Positions 47,130 through 56,257 of a stretch of DNA of 64,000 nucleotides are shown one piece after another. Position numbers and translations under genes: made by a program. The notes beneath the pieces were generated by a model. It was not told the DNA's origin. It made no database searches and saw only the letters and a list, made by a program, of their open reading frames with translations. This DNA is from Methylobacterium mesophilicum (GTDB taxonomy: Bacteria > Pseudomonadota > Alphaproteobacteria > Rhizobiales > Beijerinckiaceae). The stretch is taken from NCBI RefSeq assembly GCF_022179445.1, contig NZ_BPQU01000004.1:88501-152500 (forward strand). The letters run 5' to 3'. Each line of letters begins with the position of its first letter. The stretch's first letter is position 1.

Positions 47130-47675
47130 ATGGAAGCCCGCCGCCACGTCGCGCTGAAGGAATCGATCCGTTCGATTCCCGACTACCCGAAGCCCGGCAT
47201 CATCTTCCGCGACATCACCACGCTGCTCAGCGACCCGCGGGCGTTCCGGCGGGCGGTGGACGCGCTGGTCCATCCCTATGCGGGCGGGCGAATCGACCAG
47301 GTGGCCGGCATCGAGGCCCGGGGCTTCATCCTGGGCGGCGCCATCGCGCACCAGCTGTCTTGCGGCTTCGTGCCGATCCGCAAGAAGGGCAAGCTGCCCC
47401 ACAAGACCGTCTCCATGGCCTACGCGCTCGAGTACGGCACCGACGAGATCGAGATCCACGTCGATGCGGTGAAGCCCGGTGACAAGGTGCTGCTGGTCGA
47501 CGACCTGATCGCCACCGGCGGTACCGCCACCGCAGCGGTGAACCTGCTCCAGAAGATCGGCGCCGAGATCGTGGCCGCCTGCTTCGTGATCGACTTGCCG
47601 GAGATCGGCGGCGCGCAGCGCCTGCGCGACATGGGCGTGGAAGTCCGCGCCCTGATGCAGTTCGAGGGGCATTGA
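47130..47675 (+). CDS. apt: Adenine phosphoribosyltransferase
   Basis: 181 residues. It makes AMP from adenine and PRPP. PRPP-binding motif [17 protein letters not shown] is near residues 124-140; the N-terminal [16 protein letters not shown] and [19 protein letters not shown] are typical. The start [13 protein letters not shown] at 47130 is standard for alphaproteobacteria. Confidence 0.97.
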   Translation: MEARRHVALKESIRSIPDYPKPGIIFRDITTLLSDPRAFRRAVDALVHPYAGGRIDQVAGIEARGFILGGAIAHQLSCGFVPIRKKGKLPHKTVSMAYALEYGTDEIEIHVDAVKPGDKVLLVDDLIATGGTATAAVNLLQKIGAEIVAACFVIDLPEIGGAQRLRDMGVEVRALMQFEGH

Positions 47676-47700
47676 GGCCCAGGAAGACGTCCACGAAACG

Positions 47701-47729
47701 TTGACTTCGCGGGACCCATCCGCCATAAG
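47701..47729 (+). promoter_or_regulatory. Candidate promoter of the rpmH operon
   Basis: TTGACT at 47701-47706, 17-base spacer, CATAAG at 47724-47729, about 125 bases upstream of rpmH. Good -35 match; -10 is moderate. The leader that follows contains a GGCGCCCC/GGGCGCC stem. Confidence 0.5.
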
Positions 47730-47855
47730 CCCGCCACTCGCGACGTGGCGCCCCGCCTGGGCGCCCTTCGTGTTTGCAGACAACCAGGACGCGTGAAGGT
47801 CGGGTGCGGCAATTGCCGCCCACGAGCGCGCCTCGACCTTTGAAGGCTCTGAACC

Positions 47856-47990
47856 ATGAAGAGAACCTACCAGCCGAGCAAGCTCGTCCGTAAGCGCCGC
47901 CACGGCTTCCGTGCGCGCATGGCCACCGCCGGTGGCCGCAAGGTGATCGCGCGTCGCCGCGCCCACGGCCGCAAGCGCCTGTCGGCCTGA
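47856..47990 (+). CDS. rpmH: 50S ribosomal protein L34
   Basis: 44 residues, starting [20 protein letters not shown] and ending [13 protein letters not shown], the universal L34 sequence with its RMAT core. It is short and very basic. First gene of the rpmH-rnpA-yidC-engB run. Confidence 0.98.
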   Translation: MKRTYQPSKLVRKRRHGFRARMATAGGRKVIARRRAHGRKRLSA

Positions 47991-48043
47991 GCCGATCGGA
48001 TCCTCGCCGGCGCGGCCCTGCTGCGGCAGCCGCGCCGTGAGGC

Positions 48044-48095
48044 GTGTGCATGATGCGGAAACATGAAATCCGGTTTTCCGAACTCATCATGCGGC
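48044..48095. repeat. Palindromic repeat between rpmH and rnpA
   Basis: GTGTGCATGATG (48044-48055) pairs with CATCATGCGGCACAC (48085-48099), around a core with ATCCGGTTTTCCG. It has the GCATGAT/ATCATGC layout of Rhizobiales repeats and resembles the element at 5827-5872. Located inside an operon, where it could set the relative amounts of rpmH and rnpA mRNA. Confidence 0.65.
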
Positions 48096-48129
48096 ACACA
48101 CTATGAGATCGGTCGGGATCGAACCATCG

Positions 48130-48738
48130 ATGGCGACGATCGCGCGGCTCAAGAAGCGGCCTGACTTCCTGGCGACAGCCGAGGGCCGCCGCTTCCACAC
48201 CGAGCGCATGACCGCCCAGGGGCGTCTGCGCGATCCGCAAGCGGCGGATGGCCTCCGGCTCGGCTTTACCATCACCAAGCGCGTCGGCCATGCTGTCGAG
48301 CGCAACCGCATTCGCCGGCGCCTGCGTGCCGCGGTGAACGTGGTTGCGTCCGGTCTCCCGGGCGATCTGGCCGGGCTGCCGGCCGACATCGTACTGATCG
48401 CCCGCCGCCCGGCCCTGACCGCGCCCTTCGAGGCCCTGGCCGAGGACCTGCGTCGCGCCATTCCGACGGTGACGCGTCCGGCCACACCGCGGCCTCCCGG
48501 TGGACCCCGGGGCGACCGGCCCGGCAAGCCTGGCGGCCGGCCGGCCAAAACCACACCTCTCCAGCGCGATGCGGGCCGGGTGCCCGCGCAGCCTGCTGCG
48601 TCCCGCGAACCCGACATCGATCCGTCGCAGGACCGCGCCAGAGGTCTCCGAATCACGGACGCGCGCAGGCCCGAACGGGCCAGTGCCGCTCCTGTTGCCA
48701 CTCCGAACACGTGCGGCGGTGTCCCCGATGGGCAATGA
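48130..48738 (+). CDS. rnpA: Ribonuclease P protein component with long C-terminal extension
   Basis: 202 residues. Residues 1-115 are Rnp[41 protein letters not shown] and IRRRLRAA, the RNR RNA-binding signature. It assists the RNase P RNA in cutting tRNA 5' ends. Normal RnpA is about 110-130 residues; here about 85 Pro/Arg/Gly-rich residues follow (e.g. [20 protein letters not shown]), running on until the frame overlaps yidC by 11 bases. The start is [10 protein letters not shown] at 48130. Confidence 0.95.
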   Translation: MATIARLKKRPDFLATAEGRRFHTERMTAQGRLRDPQAADGLRLGFTITKRVGHAVERNRIRRRLRAAVNVVASGLPGDLAGLPADIVLIARRPALTAPFEALAEDLRRAIPTVTRPATPRPPGGPRGDRPGKPGGRPAKTTPLQRDAGRVPAQPAASREPDIDPSQDRARGLRITDARRPERASAAPVATPNTCGGVPDGQ

Positions 48739-50587
48739 CAAGACGAACATGTTCGTGGCCATCGGCCTGTCGCTGCTGGTGCTGCTGGGATGGCAGTACT
48801 TCGTGGCCGGCCCGCGGGTGGAACAGCAGCGGCTGATCGAGGCGCAGAACAAGGCCGCGCAGCAGCAACAGCAGCCGCCCGGCGTCACCCCGGACGGGGT
48901 CCCGTCGCCCTCGCCCAAGGAGGGCGGCCCGGCAGCGCCCGTGCCGGGCACGGTCCCCGGGCAGGGTGGCGCCGTCTCGCGCGAGGCGGCGCTCGCCCGC
49001 TCGCCGCGCATCCGGATCGAGACCCCGGCGCTCAGCGGCTCGATCGCCCTCAAGGGTGGCCGCGTCGACGACGTGTCCCTGAAGAACTACCACGAGACCG
49101 TGGACCCGAAGAGCCCGGAGATCGTGCTGTTCTCCCCGGCCGGCAGCGAGGCACCGTACTACGCCGAGTTCGGCTGGGTCGGCGCCAATGCCGGGCCGCT
49201 GCCCGGCAGCGAGACCGTCTGGTCCAGCGACGGCAAGACGTTGTCGCCCGGCATGCCTGTGACCCTGACCTGGGACAACGGCGCCGGCCTCGTCTTCAAG
49301 CGCATCATCGCGGTCGACGACAAGTACATGTTCACGGTCCGCGAGGAGATCGAGAACAGGGGCTCGGGCGCGGTGACGCTCTATCCGTACAGCCTGGTCT
49401 CCCGCTGGGGTAAGCCGCATACCCAGGGCTACTACGTCCTGCACGAAGGCATGATCGGCTACCTCGGCAACGACGGCCTGCAGGAATTCACCTACGACAA
49501 GCTCGCCAAGGAAGGCGCGTATGGCGGCGCCAACACCAAGGGCCGCGCCTGGAACGGCGTGACCGGCGGCTTCGTCGGCATCACCGACAAGTACTGGGCG
49601 GCGGCCGTGATGCCGGCCGACCAGGACGTGCCCTATACCGGCGCCTTCACGGACCGGACCGACGGCGCCACCAACGTCTACCAGGCCAGCGTGCGCGGTG
49701 ACGCCGTGAACCTGGACGCGGGGGCCTCGGCGACGACGACCCAGCGCCTGTTCGCCGGCGCCAAGGAAGTCAACCTGATCAACAACTACGAGAAGGACCT
49801 CGGCATCAAGCACTTCGATCTCATGATCGATTGGGGCTGGTTCTTCTTCATCACCAAGCCGATGTTCCGGGCGCTGGACTTCTTCTTCCATCTCTTCGGC
49901 AACTTCGGCGTCTCGATCCTGGTGGTCACCTTCTGCCTGAAGCTGCTGTTCCTGCCGATCGCCAACCGCTCCTACGTGTCCATGGCCAAGATGAAGGCCG
50001 TGCAGCCCGAGATGGTCGCCATCCGGGAGCGGTACAAGGACGACCGCATGAAGCAGCAGCAAGCCACGATGGAGCTGTACAAGAAGGAGAAGATCAATCC
50101 GGTCGCGGGCTGCTGGCCGGTGCTGATCCAGATCCCGGTCTTCTTCGCGCTCTACAAGGTGCTGTTCATCACCATCGAGATGCGCCACGCGCCGTTCTTC
50201 GGGTGGATCCACGATCTCGCCGCGCCGGATCCGACGAGCATCGTCAACCTGTTCGGCCTGCTGCCCTTCCCGGCACCGGACTTCGTCCATCTCGGCGTCT
50301 GGCCGCTGATCATGGGCGTCACGATGTTCGTGCAGATGAAGATGAACCCCGCGCCGCCAGACCCGGTCCAGGCGCAGATTTTCACCTTCATGCCGATCGT
50401 GTTCACATTCATGCTGGGGTCGTTCCCCGCCGGCCTCGTGATCTACTGGGCCTGGAACAACACCCTGTCGGTGATCCAGCAATACGTCATCATGCGTCGC
50501 AACGGCGTGAAGGTGGAGCTGTGGGACAACCTGCGGACCACGTTCCGGCGCGGCGGAACCAAGGCGCCGGCGACCACCAAGGGCTGA
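48728..50587 (+). CDS. yidC: Membrane protein insertase YidC
   Basis: 619 residues. N-terminal membrane helix ([19 protein letters not shown]), a Pro/Gln-rich stretch, a large periplasmic beta domain, then five more membrane segments including the conserved [20 protein letters not shown] and the C-terminal core [20 protein letters not shown]. It inserts and folds inner membrane proteins alone or with SecYEG. The ATG at 48728 overlaps rnpA by 11 bases. No yidD lies between. Confidence 0.97.
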   Translation: MGNDKTNMFVAIGLSLLVLLGWQYFVAGPRVEQQRLIEAQNKAAQQQQQPPGVTPDGVPSPSPKEGGPAAPVPGTVPGQGGAVSREAALARSPRIRIETPALSGSIALKGGRVDDVSLKNYHETVDPKSPEIVLFSPAGSEAPYYAEFGWVGANAGPLPGSETVWSSDGKTLSPGMPVTLTWDNGAGLVFKRIIAVDDKYMFTVREEIENRGSGAVTLYPYSLVSRWGKPHTQGYYVLHEGMIGYLGNDGLQEFTYDKLAKEGAYGGANTKGRAWNGVTGGFVGITDKYWAAAVMPADQDVPYTGAFTDRTDGATNVYQASVRGDAVNLDAGASATTTQRLFAGAKEVNLINNYEKDLGIKHFDLMIDWGWFFFITKPMFRALDFFFHLFGNFGVSILVVTFCLKLLFLPIANRSYVSMAKMKAVQPEMVAIRERYKDDRMKQQQATMELYKKEKINPVAGCWPVLIQIPVFFALYKVLFITIEMRHAPFFGWIHDLAAPDPTSIVNLFGLLPFPAPDFVHLGVWPLIMGVTMFVQMKMNPAPPDPVQAQIFTFMPIVFTFMLGSFPAGLVIYWAWNNTLSVIQQYVIMRRNGVKVELWDNLRTTFRRGGTKAPATTKG

Positions 50588-50669
50588 GGCCCGCGGTCAT
50601 CGCCGTCACCGCATCCCAGAGGGCGGCCGCCACCGTCCGGGACGCCGCTCCGGGCCGACGAGGAAAGCC

Positions 50670-51323
50670 GTGACCGAGACCAACGACGATGCGGCCGACC
50701 TCCTGGAGGCCGGCCGCCTGCTGTTCGCCGGGGCTGCCGACTTCTACGCGGCCGCCCAGGTTCTCGAGCGCATCCCGCCCATGGAGGGCGTCGAGATCGC
50801 GTTCGCGGGCCGCTCGAACGTCGGCAAGTCGAGCCTGATCAACGCGCTGACCGGCCGCAACACCCTGGCGCGCACGTCGCACACGCCGGGCCGGACCCAG
50901 CAGCTCAACTTCTTCCGGATCGGGGATCGCATGTCCCTCGTGGACATGCCGGGCTACGGCTACGCGGCGGTGGAGAAGGCCAAGGTCGAAGCCTGGACCC
51001 AGCTGATCCATTCCTACCTCAAGGGCCGCGCCAATCTCGCCCGGGTGTTCATGCTGATCGACGCCCGCCACGGCTTCAAGTCGATCGACACCGACGTACT
51101 CGACGGTCTCGACAAGGCCGCGGTGAGCTATCAGGTCGTGCTCACCAAGGGCGATTCGCTGAAGAAGGGCGAGGTCGAGAGCCGCATCGCCGGCATCCAG
51201 GCGGGGCTCGCCAAGCGGCCGGCCGCCTTCCCGCAGGTGATCCTCACCTCCAGCCGCGACGACCGCGGCATACCCGAGCTGCGCGCTGCGATCGCCAAGC
51301 TGCTGATCGAGCGCGGCGCATGA
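50670..51323 (+). CDS. engB: Ribosome biogenesis GTP-binding protein EngB/YihA
   Basis: 217 residues. G1 AGRSNVGKSSLINALTG, G3 DMPGYGYA and G4 TKGD are all present. Needed for 50S assembly and cell growth. The start is GTG at 50670 with AGGAAAG before it. Its TGA overlaps the next ATG by four bases. Confidence 0.96.
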   Translation: MTETNDDAADLLEAGRLLFAGAADFYAAAQVLERIPPMEGVEIAFAGRSNVGKSSLINALTGRNTLARTSHTPGRTQQLNFFRIGDRMSLVDMPGYGYAAVEKAKVEAWTQLIHSYLKGRANLARVFMLIDARHGFKSIDTDVLDGLDKAAVSYQVVLTKGDSLKKGEVESRIAGIQAGLAKRPAAFPQVILTSSRDDRGIPELRAAIAKLLIERGA

Positions 51324-51700
51324 GGATGTCGGGGATCGACCGGGGGCTCATGGCCTTGGCCTGCCTCGCCGGCCTGCTCGGTGTCGCCCTCAGCGCCGCG
51401 GCGGCCCACATCCCGGGGGCGGATTCGCTCAAGACCGCGGCGCAGTTCCTGTTGTTTCACGCCCCGGCGATCCTGGCGCTCACGGGCTTAGCCGCCGGAA
51501 GTCTGACGCGGCCCGGCCTATCGCGCACCGCAGCGGGTCTGCTCGTCCTCGGCCTGATCCTGTTCTGCGGCGACCTGTCGGTTCGGACCTGGCTGCAGCG
51601 CCCCCTGTTCCCGATGGCCGCCCCCATCGGCGGCTTCGCCCTCATGGGTGGCTGGCTCGTGGCAGCTGTGGGCGCGCTCGTGCCGGCGCGGCGCGTTTAG
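51320..51700 (+). CDS. DUF423 family membrane protein
   Basis: 126 residues, four membrane segments: LMALACLAGLLGVALSAAAA, FLLFHAPAILALTGLAAG, TAAGLLVLGLILFCGDLS and APIGGFALMGGWLVAAVGAL. The FCGDLS plus GG(F/W)L pattern fits DUF423. ATGA overlap with engB. Function unknown. Confidence 0.85.
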   Translation: MRMSGIDRGLMALACLAGLLGVALSAAAAHIPGADSLKTAAQFLLFHAPAILALTGLAAGSLTRPGLSRTAAGLLVLGLILFCGDLSVRTWLQRPLFPMAAPIGGFALMGGWLVAAVGALVPARRV

Positions 51701-52374
51701 CCGCCAGCCTGAACGTTTAGAAATTCCAGCGCCGGTCCCTGGGCATCCGAGAAAACGCCGGCCGTAAGCGCGCCGCCGTAGACCGCGGCGGTGTCGAGAT
51801 TGGTCCGGAACCGGCGTACCTCCGGGCGACCGTCCCGCTGGGGTGTGTGGCCGTGGACCACGTGCCGGCCGAAATCGTGATCCTCCTCGAGGAACGGTTC
51901 CCGAATCCACAGGCGGTCGTGCACGTCCGAGTCCGACGCCGCCTTGCCGGGGCGGAGACCGGCATGGACGTACCACCGGGCCGCATCGCCGTGCAGGGTC
52001 GGAAGGGCTTCGATCCAGTCGAGGGTGTCGCCCGGCAACCCGCTGAGGTCCCGGGCGCCGAACGAATCGAGGGTGGCGTCGCCGCCGTTGTACAGCCAAT
52101 GCCGGGCCGCCTCCGGAGTCAGCAGCGCGTCGAGCAGCATGCGCTCGTGGTTGCCCATGAGGCAGGTGACGCGTTCGGGCTCGGCCCAGTTCAGGCGGCT
52201 GACGGTGCGCAGCACCGCGGCGCTGTCGGGTCCGCGATCGATGTAGTCGCCCAGGAAGACCAGGCGGTGGGCACGATCCCCAGCATGGGCGGCGATCTGC
52301 TCCAGCAGCGTGTCGAGCAGGTCGGCGCGGCCGTGGATGTCGCCGATGGCGTAGGTGAGCGGCGCGGACTCCAT
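51697..52374 (-). CDS. Metallophosphoesterase (PPP family serine/threonine phosphatase-like)
   Basis: 225 residues with the PPP metal-site motifs GDIHG (residues 11-15), GDYIDRG and GNHE, plus VVHGHTPQ. May be a protein phosphatase or a diadenosine tetraphosphate hydrolase-like enzyme. Convergent with the DUF423 gene, overlapping by 4 bases. Confidence 0.92.
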   Translation of the reverse strand: MESAPLTYAIGDIHGRADLLDTLLEQIAAHAGDRAHRLVFLGDYIDRGPDSAAVLRTVSRLNWAEPERVTCLMGNHERMLLDALLTPEAARHWLYNGGDATLDSFGARDLSGLPGDTLDWIEALPTLHGDAARWYVHAGLRPGKAASDSDVHDRLWIREPFLEEDHDFGRHVVHGHTPQRDGRPEVRRFRTNLDTAAVYGGALTAGVFSDAQGPALEFLNVQAGG

Positions 52375-52448
52375 GGGCCATCGTCTACGGGAGGGATCCG
52401 GTCCGCAAGGCTTCGCGGCGGATCACGCCGCCGTCGCAGGGAAGATTC

Positions 52449-53096
52449 TCAGCCCTTCGCTTCTTGGGCGTATCGGCCGTCGTATCGGCCGGCTTGAATC
52501 AGCGCGAGCACTTCGGCCTCTTGGGCAGATTGTGCGCGCACCGCCTCGATCAGGCGCGGCGCGAGCGCGGGCGGGAAGGTCACGACGCCGTCCGCGTCGC
52601 CCACCACCACGTCTCCTGGGCTCACCGTCCAGCCTCCGACGGAAACGGGTCCGTTGATGACGCCGGGGCCGGTCTTGAACGGACCCCGGGGCGTGGCGGC
52701 GCGAGCGTAGCAGGGGAAGTCCGAACCGGCGAAGGCGTCGGTATCGCGGATAGCGCCGTCGATGACGAAGCCTGCCACGCCCCGGCTCTCGGCGATCGCC
52801 TTCATGATTTCGCCCACCAGCGCCCGGCTCGTGTCGCCGCCGCCATCGACCACGATCACGTCTCCGCGACGAACCTGCTCGAGCGCCTGGTGGATCGCGA
52901 GGTTGTCGCCGGCCCGCACCCCGACCGTGAACGCCGTGCCGAGGAGCCGCCCCTGCCGGTGGAAGGGCCGCAGACCGTGCAGGACCGCCATCCGGTCCAG
53001 GCAGTCGCTGATCGTCGCCGTGGAGAAGTCCTGAACCGAGGCGAGCACGGCGGGATCGACGGTGGGCGGCGGCGGATTGTGCGTGATGCCGGGCAT
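52449..53096 (-). CDS. RraA-like / 4-hydroxy-4-methyl-2-oxoglutarate aldolase-like protein
   Basis: 215 residues of the RraA/MenG-like fold: TATISDCLDRM, VVDGGGDTSRALVGEIM, GVAGFVIDGAIRDTDAF. The DGAIRD and GD-D pattern of the metal and pyruvate site is present (GDVVVGDADGVV). Such proteins are either aldolases of aromatic degradation or RNase E inhibitors, and which one is not clear from sequence. GGGAGG precedes the ATG at 53096. Confidence 0.9.
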   Translation of the reverse strand: MPGITHNPPPPTVDPAVLASVQDFSTATISDCLDRMAVLHGLRPFHRQGRLLGTAFTVGVRAGDNLAIHQALEQVRRGDVIVVDGGGDTSRALVGEIMKAIAESRGVAGFVIDGAIRDTDAFAGSDFPCYARAATPRGPFKTGPGVINGPVSVGGWTVSPGDVVVGDADGVVTFPPALAPRLIEAVRAQSAQEAEVLALIQAGRYDGRYAQEAKG

Positions 53097-53210
53097 CGGC
53101 GAGAAACCTCCCTGATGGCGGCCGGGCGGGATCCTGTTGGATCGCGTCGGGGCTGCGCCGAGGGCGGAGCTTGCCAGAGGATTCACCCGGTGTCGTGCGG
53201 CCTGCCGGCT

Positions 53211-53705
53211 TCAGCGCTCGGCCGCTTGGGGCCCCCCCGCGCCGCCGCCGGTCGCGAGCTTGCGGCGGGCATCGGCCTGGCCGCTCTGCGTGTCGAAATA
53301 CTTCGCTGCGTCGCCGAGCTGGACCGCCGGCTGGCATTTCGGCGTGCAGGACAGCGATTCCTGATCCATCCCGCGCTGGACCGTGATGGTCGCGTCCCGC
53401 GATGCCTCGACCCGGATCATCGTCTCGGCGATCATCGCGCCGGCCGTGTCGAGCGCGATCAGGTTGGTCGAGCCGTAGCTCTTGCCCGTGAGCACCAGCA
53501 CGCCGTTCTTCTGCGGCGTGACCTCCGCGATGATGGGGTTGCCGACGATGACGGTTGCGGTCTTCTCCGGCAGGCGGATGACCTTGGCGTTGTCCACCAG
53601 CACGGTGACGATCGGCAGCGGCTCCGGCTGGGCGGCCGCGACAGCGGCACCCGTCAGCAGGAGGACGAGGCCGGCTCGGCCCGCATTCGACAGGGTGCGG
53701 CGCAT
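53211..53705 (-). CDS. Pilus assembly protein, CpaC N-terminal-like, exported
   Basis: 164 residues: signal peptide (AGLVLLLTGAAVAAAQ), then a domain like the N-terminal part of Flp/Tad secretins (VTVLVDNAKVIRLPEKTATV, IVGNPIIAEVTPQKNGVLVL, TGKSYGSTNLIALD). The secretin domain itself is absent. It likely works in the periplasm with the pilus secretin. Divergent from the Flp pilin gene across a shared 300-base promoter region. Confidence 0.88.
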   Translation of the reverse strand: MRRTLSNAGRAGLVLLLTGAAVAAAQPEPLPIVTVLVDNAKVIRLPEKTATVIVGNPIIAEVTPQKNGVLVLTGKSYGSTNLIALDTAGAMIAETMIRVEASRDATITVQRGMDQESLSCTPKCQPAVQLGDAAKYFDTQSGQADARRKLATGGGAGGPQAAER

Positions 53706-54005
53706 CGGATTCCTCGGTAGCGGCCGGCGCCTGCGCGTGGCGCGACACCGAAGCCGCAGCGATAGCCCGGGACCGGTGAAGGAACCGCTAAGCATGAGGC
53801 GGCCCCGCGTATGCTCGGCAACGGCGAAACCTATCCTTCACTAAGCTCGCAGCGGGCCGTGAGCGGACTTTGTTCGGGGTGCGATTTAACCGAATTTCAA
53901 GGCGTAACAGGCAATCTCCAAATGCCGCCGATCGAGACGTAGAAATCTTCGTCGGTCATCTTTCAAACTTCACGTTGCCCGTTCTTGATCGAAGGATCGC
54001 CCTCC
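53706..54005. other. Divergent regulatory region of the pilus genes
   Basis: 300 bases between the CpaC-like gene and flp. The half nearest flp is AT-richer than its surroundings (GATTTAACCGAATTTC near 53881). I see no clear -35/-10 or sigma-54 -24/-12 pair, and no RNA gene. AAGGATCG lies before the flp ATG. Confidence 0.5.
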
Positions 54006-54170
54006 ATGAAGACCCTGTTCTCGCGTTTCGCCTCCGACGAGTCCGGCGCCACCGCGATTGAGTACGGCATGATCGCCGCCCTGATCGCCGTCGTCATCAT
54101 CGGCGCGCTGAAGACTGTCGGCACCTCGCTGTCGGCCAAGTTCAGCGCGATCTCCGGCAACCTGAACTAA
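54006..54170 (+). CDS. flp: Flp/Fap pilin subunit
   Basis: 54 residues. The prepilin cleavage and assembly motif is ESGATAIEYGMIAALIAVVI, with Gly14 before the cut and Glu19-Tyr20 in the processed part. It forms the Tad-type adhesive pilus. The matching peptidase is encoded just downstream. Confidence 0.95.
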   Translation: MKTLFSRFASDESGATAIEYGMIAALIAVVIIGALKTVGTSLSAKFSAISGNLN

Positions 54171-54212
54171 TCGGGTCTCTTCACGATCGGGATCTGCGGC
54201 AGGTTCGAGGCT

Positions 54213-54231
54213 CCATCGCGTCAGGCGATGG
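54213..54231 (+). terminator. Hairpin between flp and cpaA, possible attenuator
   Basis: CCATCGC (54213-54219), a five-base loop and GCGATGG (54225-54231) form a perfect seven-base stem without a T-run, 43 bases after the flp stop. It could reduce read-through into cpaA, which would favour pilin over peptidase. Tentative. Confidence 0.3.
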
Positions 54232-54310
54232 GGTCTCGGCCGGCCGGATCCGTCGTTCGGCTGCGGCCTCGCGCTGCTTTCCCGCCAGGTACGGATAGGG
54301 TTGACCCGAG

Positions 54311-54853
54311 ATGGTTGGCGCAGGATCGGCGATCGCGAGTCTCGGAACGGCCGGTTTCGGCCTGCTGGTGCTGTTCCCGTTCCTGATGGCCTACGCGGCG
54401 GCCAGCGACCTGCTGACGATGCTGATCCCGAACCGGATCTCGTTGGCGCTCGTCGCGGGGTTCGCGCTGCTGGCCGTCACCGGCCCGATGAGCTGGTCCG
54501 AGATCTGGCTCCATGTCGGCGCTGCCGCCCTGGTGCTGACCGTGACCTTCACGCTGTTTGCCGTCGGGGTGATCGGCGGTGGCGACGCCAAGCTGGCCGC
54601 CGCCACGGCGCTCTGGCTGGGCTTCGACGGCTTGGGCGATTACCTGCTGGTGGCCTCGATCCTCGGCGGCGGCCTGACGCTCGCGATCCTGGCCGTGCGC
54701 GCCTACCCGCTCCCGATGCGCATCGCGCGCTTGCCCTTCGCGCTGCACCTCCACGATGCCAAGACCGGGATTCCGTACGGTATCGCGCTCGCGGCTGCTG
54801 CCCTGCTGGTGCTGCCCGAGACCGAGGTCTGGGCCCGCACGCTCGCCGCCTGA
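54311..54853 (+). CDS. cpaA: Prepilin peptidase CpaA/TadV (A24 family)
   Basis: 180 residues, five to six membrane segments. The aspartyl pair is Asp33 (AASDLLTMLIPN) and Asp92 (IGGGDAKLAA). It cleaves the leader of Flp pilin in the inner membrane. The rest of the Tad machine (secretin, ATPase, TadB/C) is not in the window. Confidence 0.94.
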   Translation: MVGAGSAIASLGTAGFGLLVLFPFLMAYAAASDLLTMLIPNRISLALVAGFALLAVTGPMSWSEIWLHVGAAALVLTVTFTLFAVGVIGGGDAKLAAATALWLGFDGLGDYLLVASILGGGLTLAILAVRAYPLPMRIARLPFALHLHDAKTGIPYGIALAAAALLVLPETEVWARTLAA

Positions 54854-54924
54854 GATCCTGGAACCAAAGCAAATCTCGGTCCCGAGATCTGGAGCCCAGG
54901 TTCGGAGCCGGCTAGAACTGCGCC

Positions 54925-55659
54925 ATGTCGTTCGCGCTCCTGCGTCGCCCCGATCCCGACCACCTTGAGGTCCAGCACGAGGGAGCAAGCCTCCAGATCG
55001 CGCTGCGCCGGCGGCCGACCGCGCGCCGGATCACCCTGCGGGTCTCGGCCGCCACCGGCGAGGTCGTGATCACCCTGCCGAGCCGAACCGCCGTCAACAC
55101 CGCCCAGCGCTTCGCCACCAGCCATGCCGGGTGGATTGCCGCGCGTCTGGCACGGGTGCCGGAGCGGATCGGTTTCGTTCCGGACGCGATCCTGCCGCTG
55201 CGCGGGACGCCACACCGTTTGCATCTGCGAGGGACGCGCAGCGGCGCGGTGCGCGTCGAGGCGGAGGCCGGGGAACCGGTGATCTCCCTCTCTTGCGAGC
55301 CGGCCCACGTCCCGCGCCGGATCCGGGACTACCTGACCCGCGAGGCACGGCGCGACCTCGCCGAGGCGGTGGAGCGCTATGCGCCGCTGCTCGGCCAACG
55401 GCCGGTCCGCATCACCCTGCGGGACACCCGCAGCCGCTGGGGATCCTGTACGGCGCGGGGCGAGCTGAACTTCTCATGGCGCCTGATCCTGGCGCCCCCG
55501 ATGGTGCTCGATTACCTCGTCGCCCACGAGATGGCGCACCTGCGCGAGATGAACCATTCGGCGCGGTACTGGGCGCTGCTGCACGGGCTATGCCCGCACG
55601 TCGACGCGGCCGAGGCGTGGCTGAAGCGCAACGGCACCAGCCTGCATCGCTACGGCTGA
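54925..55659 (+). CDS. YgjP-type M48-like zinc metalloprotease (DUF45)
   Basis: 244 residues. Zinc site VAHEMAHLREMNHSARYW at residues 199-216: His201, Glu202 (catalytic), His205, and the NHS histidine 211. WGSCTARGELNFSWRLIL before it is typical of YgjP. Cytoplasmic putative protease; targets unknown. Confidence 0.92.
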   Translation: MSFALLRRPDPDHLEVQHEGASLQIALRRRPTARRITLRVSAATGEVVITLPSRTAVNTAQRFATSHAGWIAARLARVPERIGFVPDAILPLRGTPHRLHLRGTRSGAVRVEAEAGEPVISLSCEPAHVPRRIRDYLTREARRDLAEAVERYAPLLGQRPVRITLRDTRSRWGSCTARGELNFSWRLILAPPMVLDYLVAHEMAHLREMNHSARYWALLHGLCPHVDAAEAWLKRNGTSLHRYG

Positions 55660-55694
55660 CCGGCCAAGCCTCAGCCCCTGTCTCAGCCCTTGCC

Positions 55695-56069
55695 TCAGCC
55701 CTTAGCGCGCAGGACCTTCTGGCGCGTCACGGCTTCGCCGGGCCAGACCGGCCGCGGGTTGACCTGGCCGGGCTCGAGCGTGCGGGGGGCGACGCTGTCG
55801 CAGACCTCGCGCTGCCGGATGATCACCGGGTTGCCGAAGGTGTCGCGGCGGCGCACCAGGCCGCCTTCGCGGCAATAGCCGGCGATCGCGGCCTGTCCGT
55901 TGCGGCCGCCATACGGGTTCACCGCCACGGGCGGATGCTCGACGATCAGCGTGTCGGAGCGGTTGAGGGAGTGTTCCACATAGGTGGTCTCGCCGACCGG
56001 CAGCGATTGTGCCCCAGCCTGCGCGAGGGTGGCCATCAAGCAGGCGGCCGAGAGGGCGAGCGGGCGCAT
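55695..56069 (-). CDS. Exported hypothetical protein
   Basis: 124 residues with a signal peptide (PLALSAACLMATLAQAGAQ) and two cysteines (GYCREGG and REVCDSVAP) likely to pair in the periplasm. VAVNPYGGRNGQAAIAGY is recognisable only as similar to other Rhizobiales exported proteins. I chose the second of two ATGs (56069). Confidence 0.72.
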   Translation of the reverse strand: MRPLALSAACLMATLAQAGAQSLPVGETTYVEHSLNRSDTLIVEHPPVAVNPYGGRNGQAAIAGYCREGGLVRRRDTFGNPVIIRQREVCDSVAPRTLEPGQVNPRPVWPGEAVTRQKVLRAKG

Positions 56070-56257
56070 CACAGCTTCAGGATCCTGCGCTGGAGGAAAA
56101 GCGAACCCTATTTAGGCCGTTCTGCAACCTTCGGGTAGCGTCAAGGAGCAACACCGGAGCCGGCATCGCTTGACAGCGCGGGTCCGACCATGGTCGGAAC
56201 ACCCCCGATTTTACGGCCTCGCCGGTCCTCGGCGATGGCGTTCCGAAGGGTTCGGCG

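Noticed and set aside
48011..48037. GGCGCGGC/GCCGCGCC stem after rpmH as a terminator
   Set aside because: No T-run, and rnpA follows in the conserved operon order, so read-through is expected.
48653..50482. 609-codon open frame on the minus strand across yidC
   Set aside because: Shadow of yidC; His/Asp/Arg-rich low complexity, no domain.
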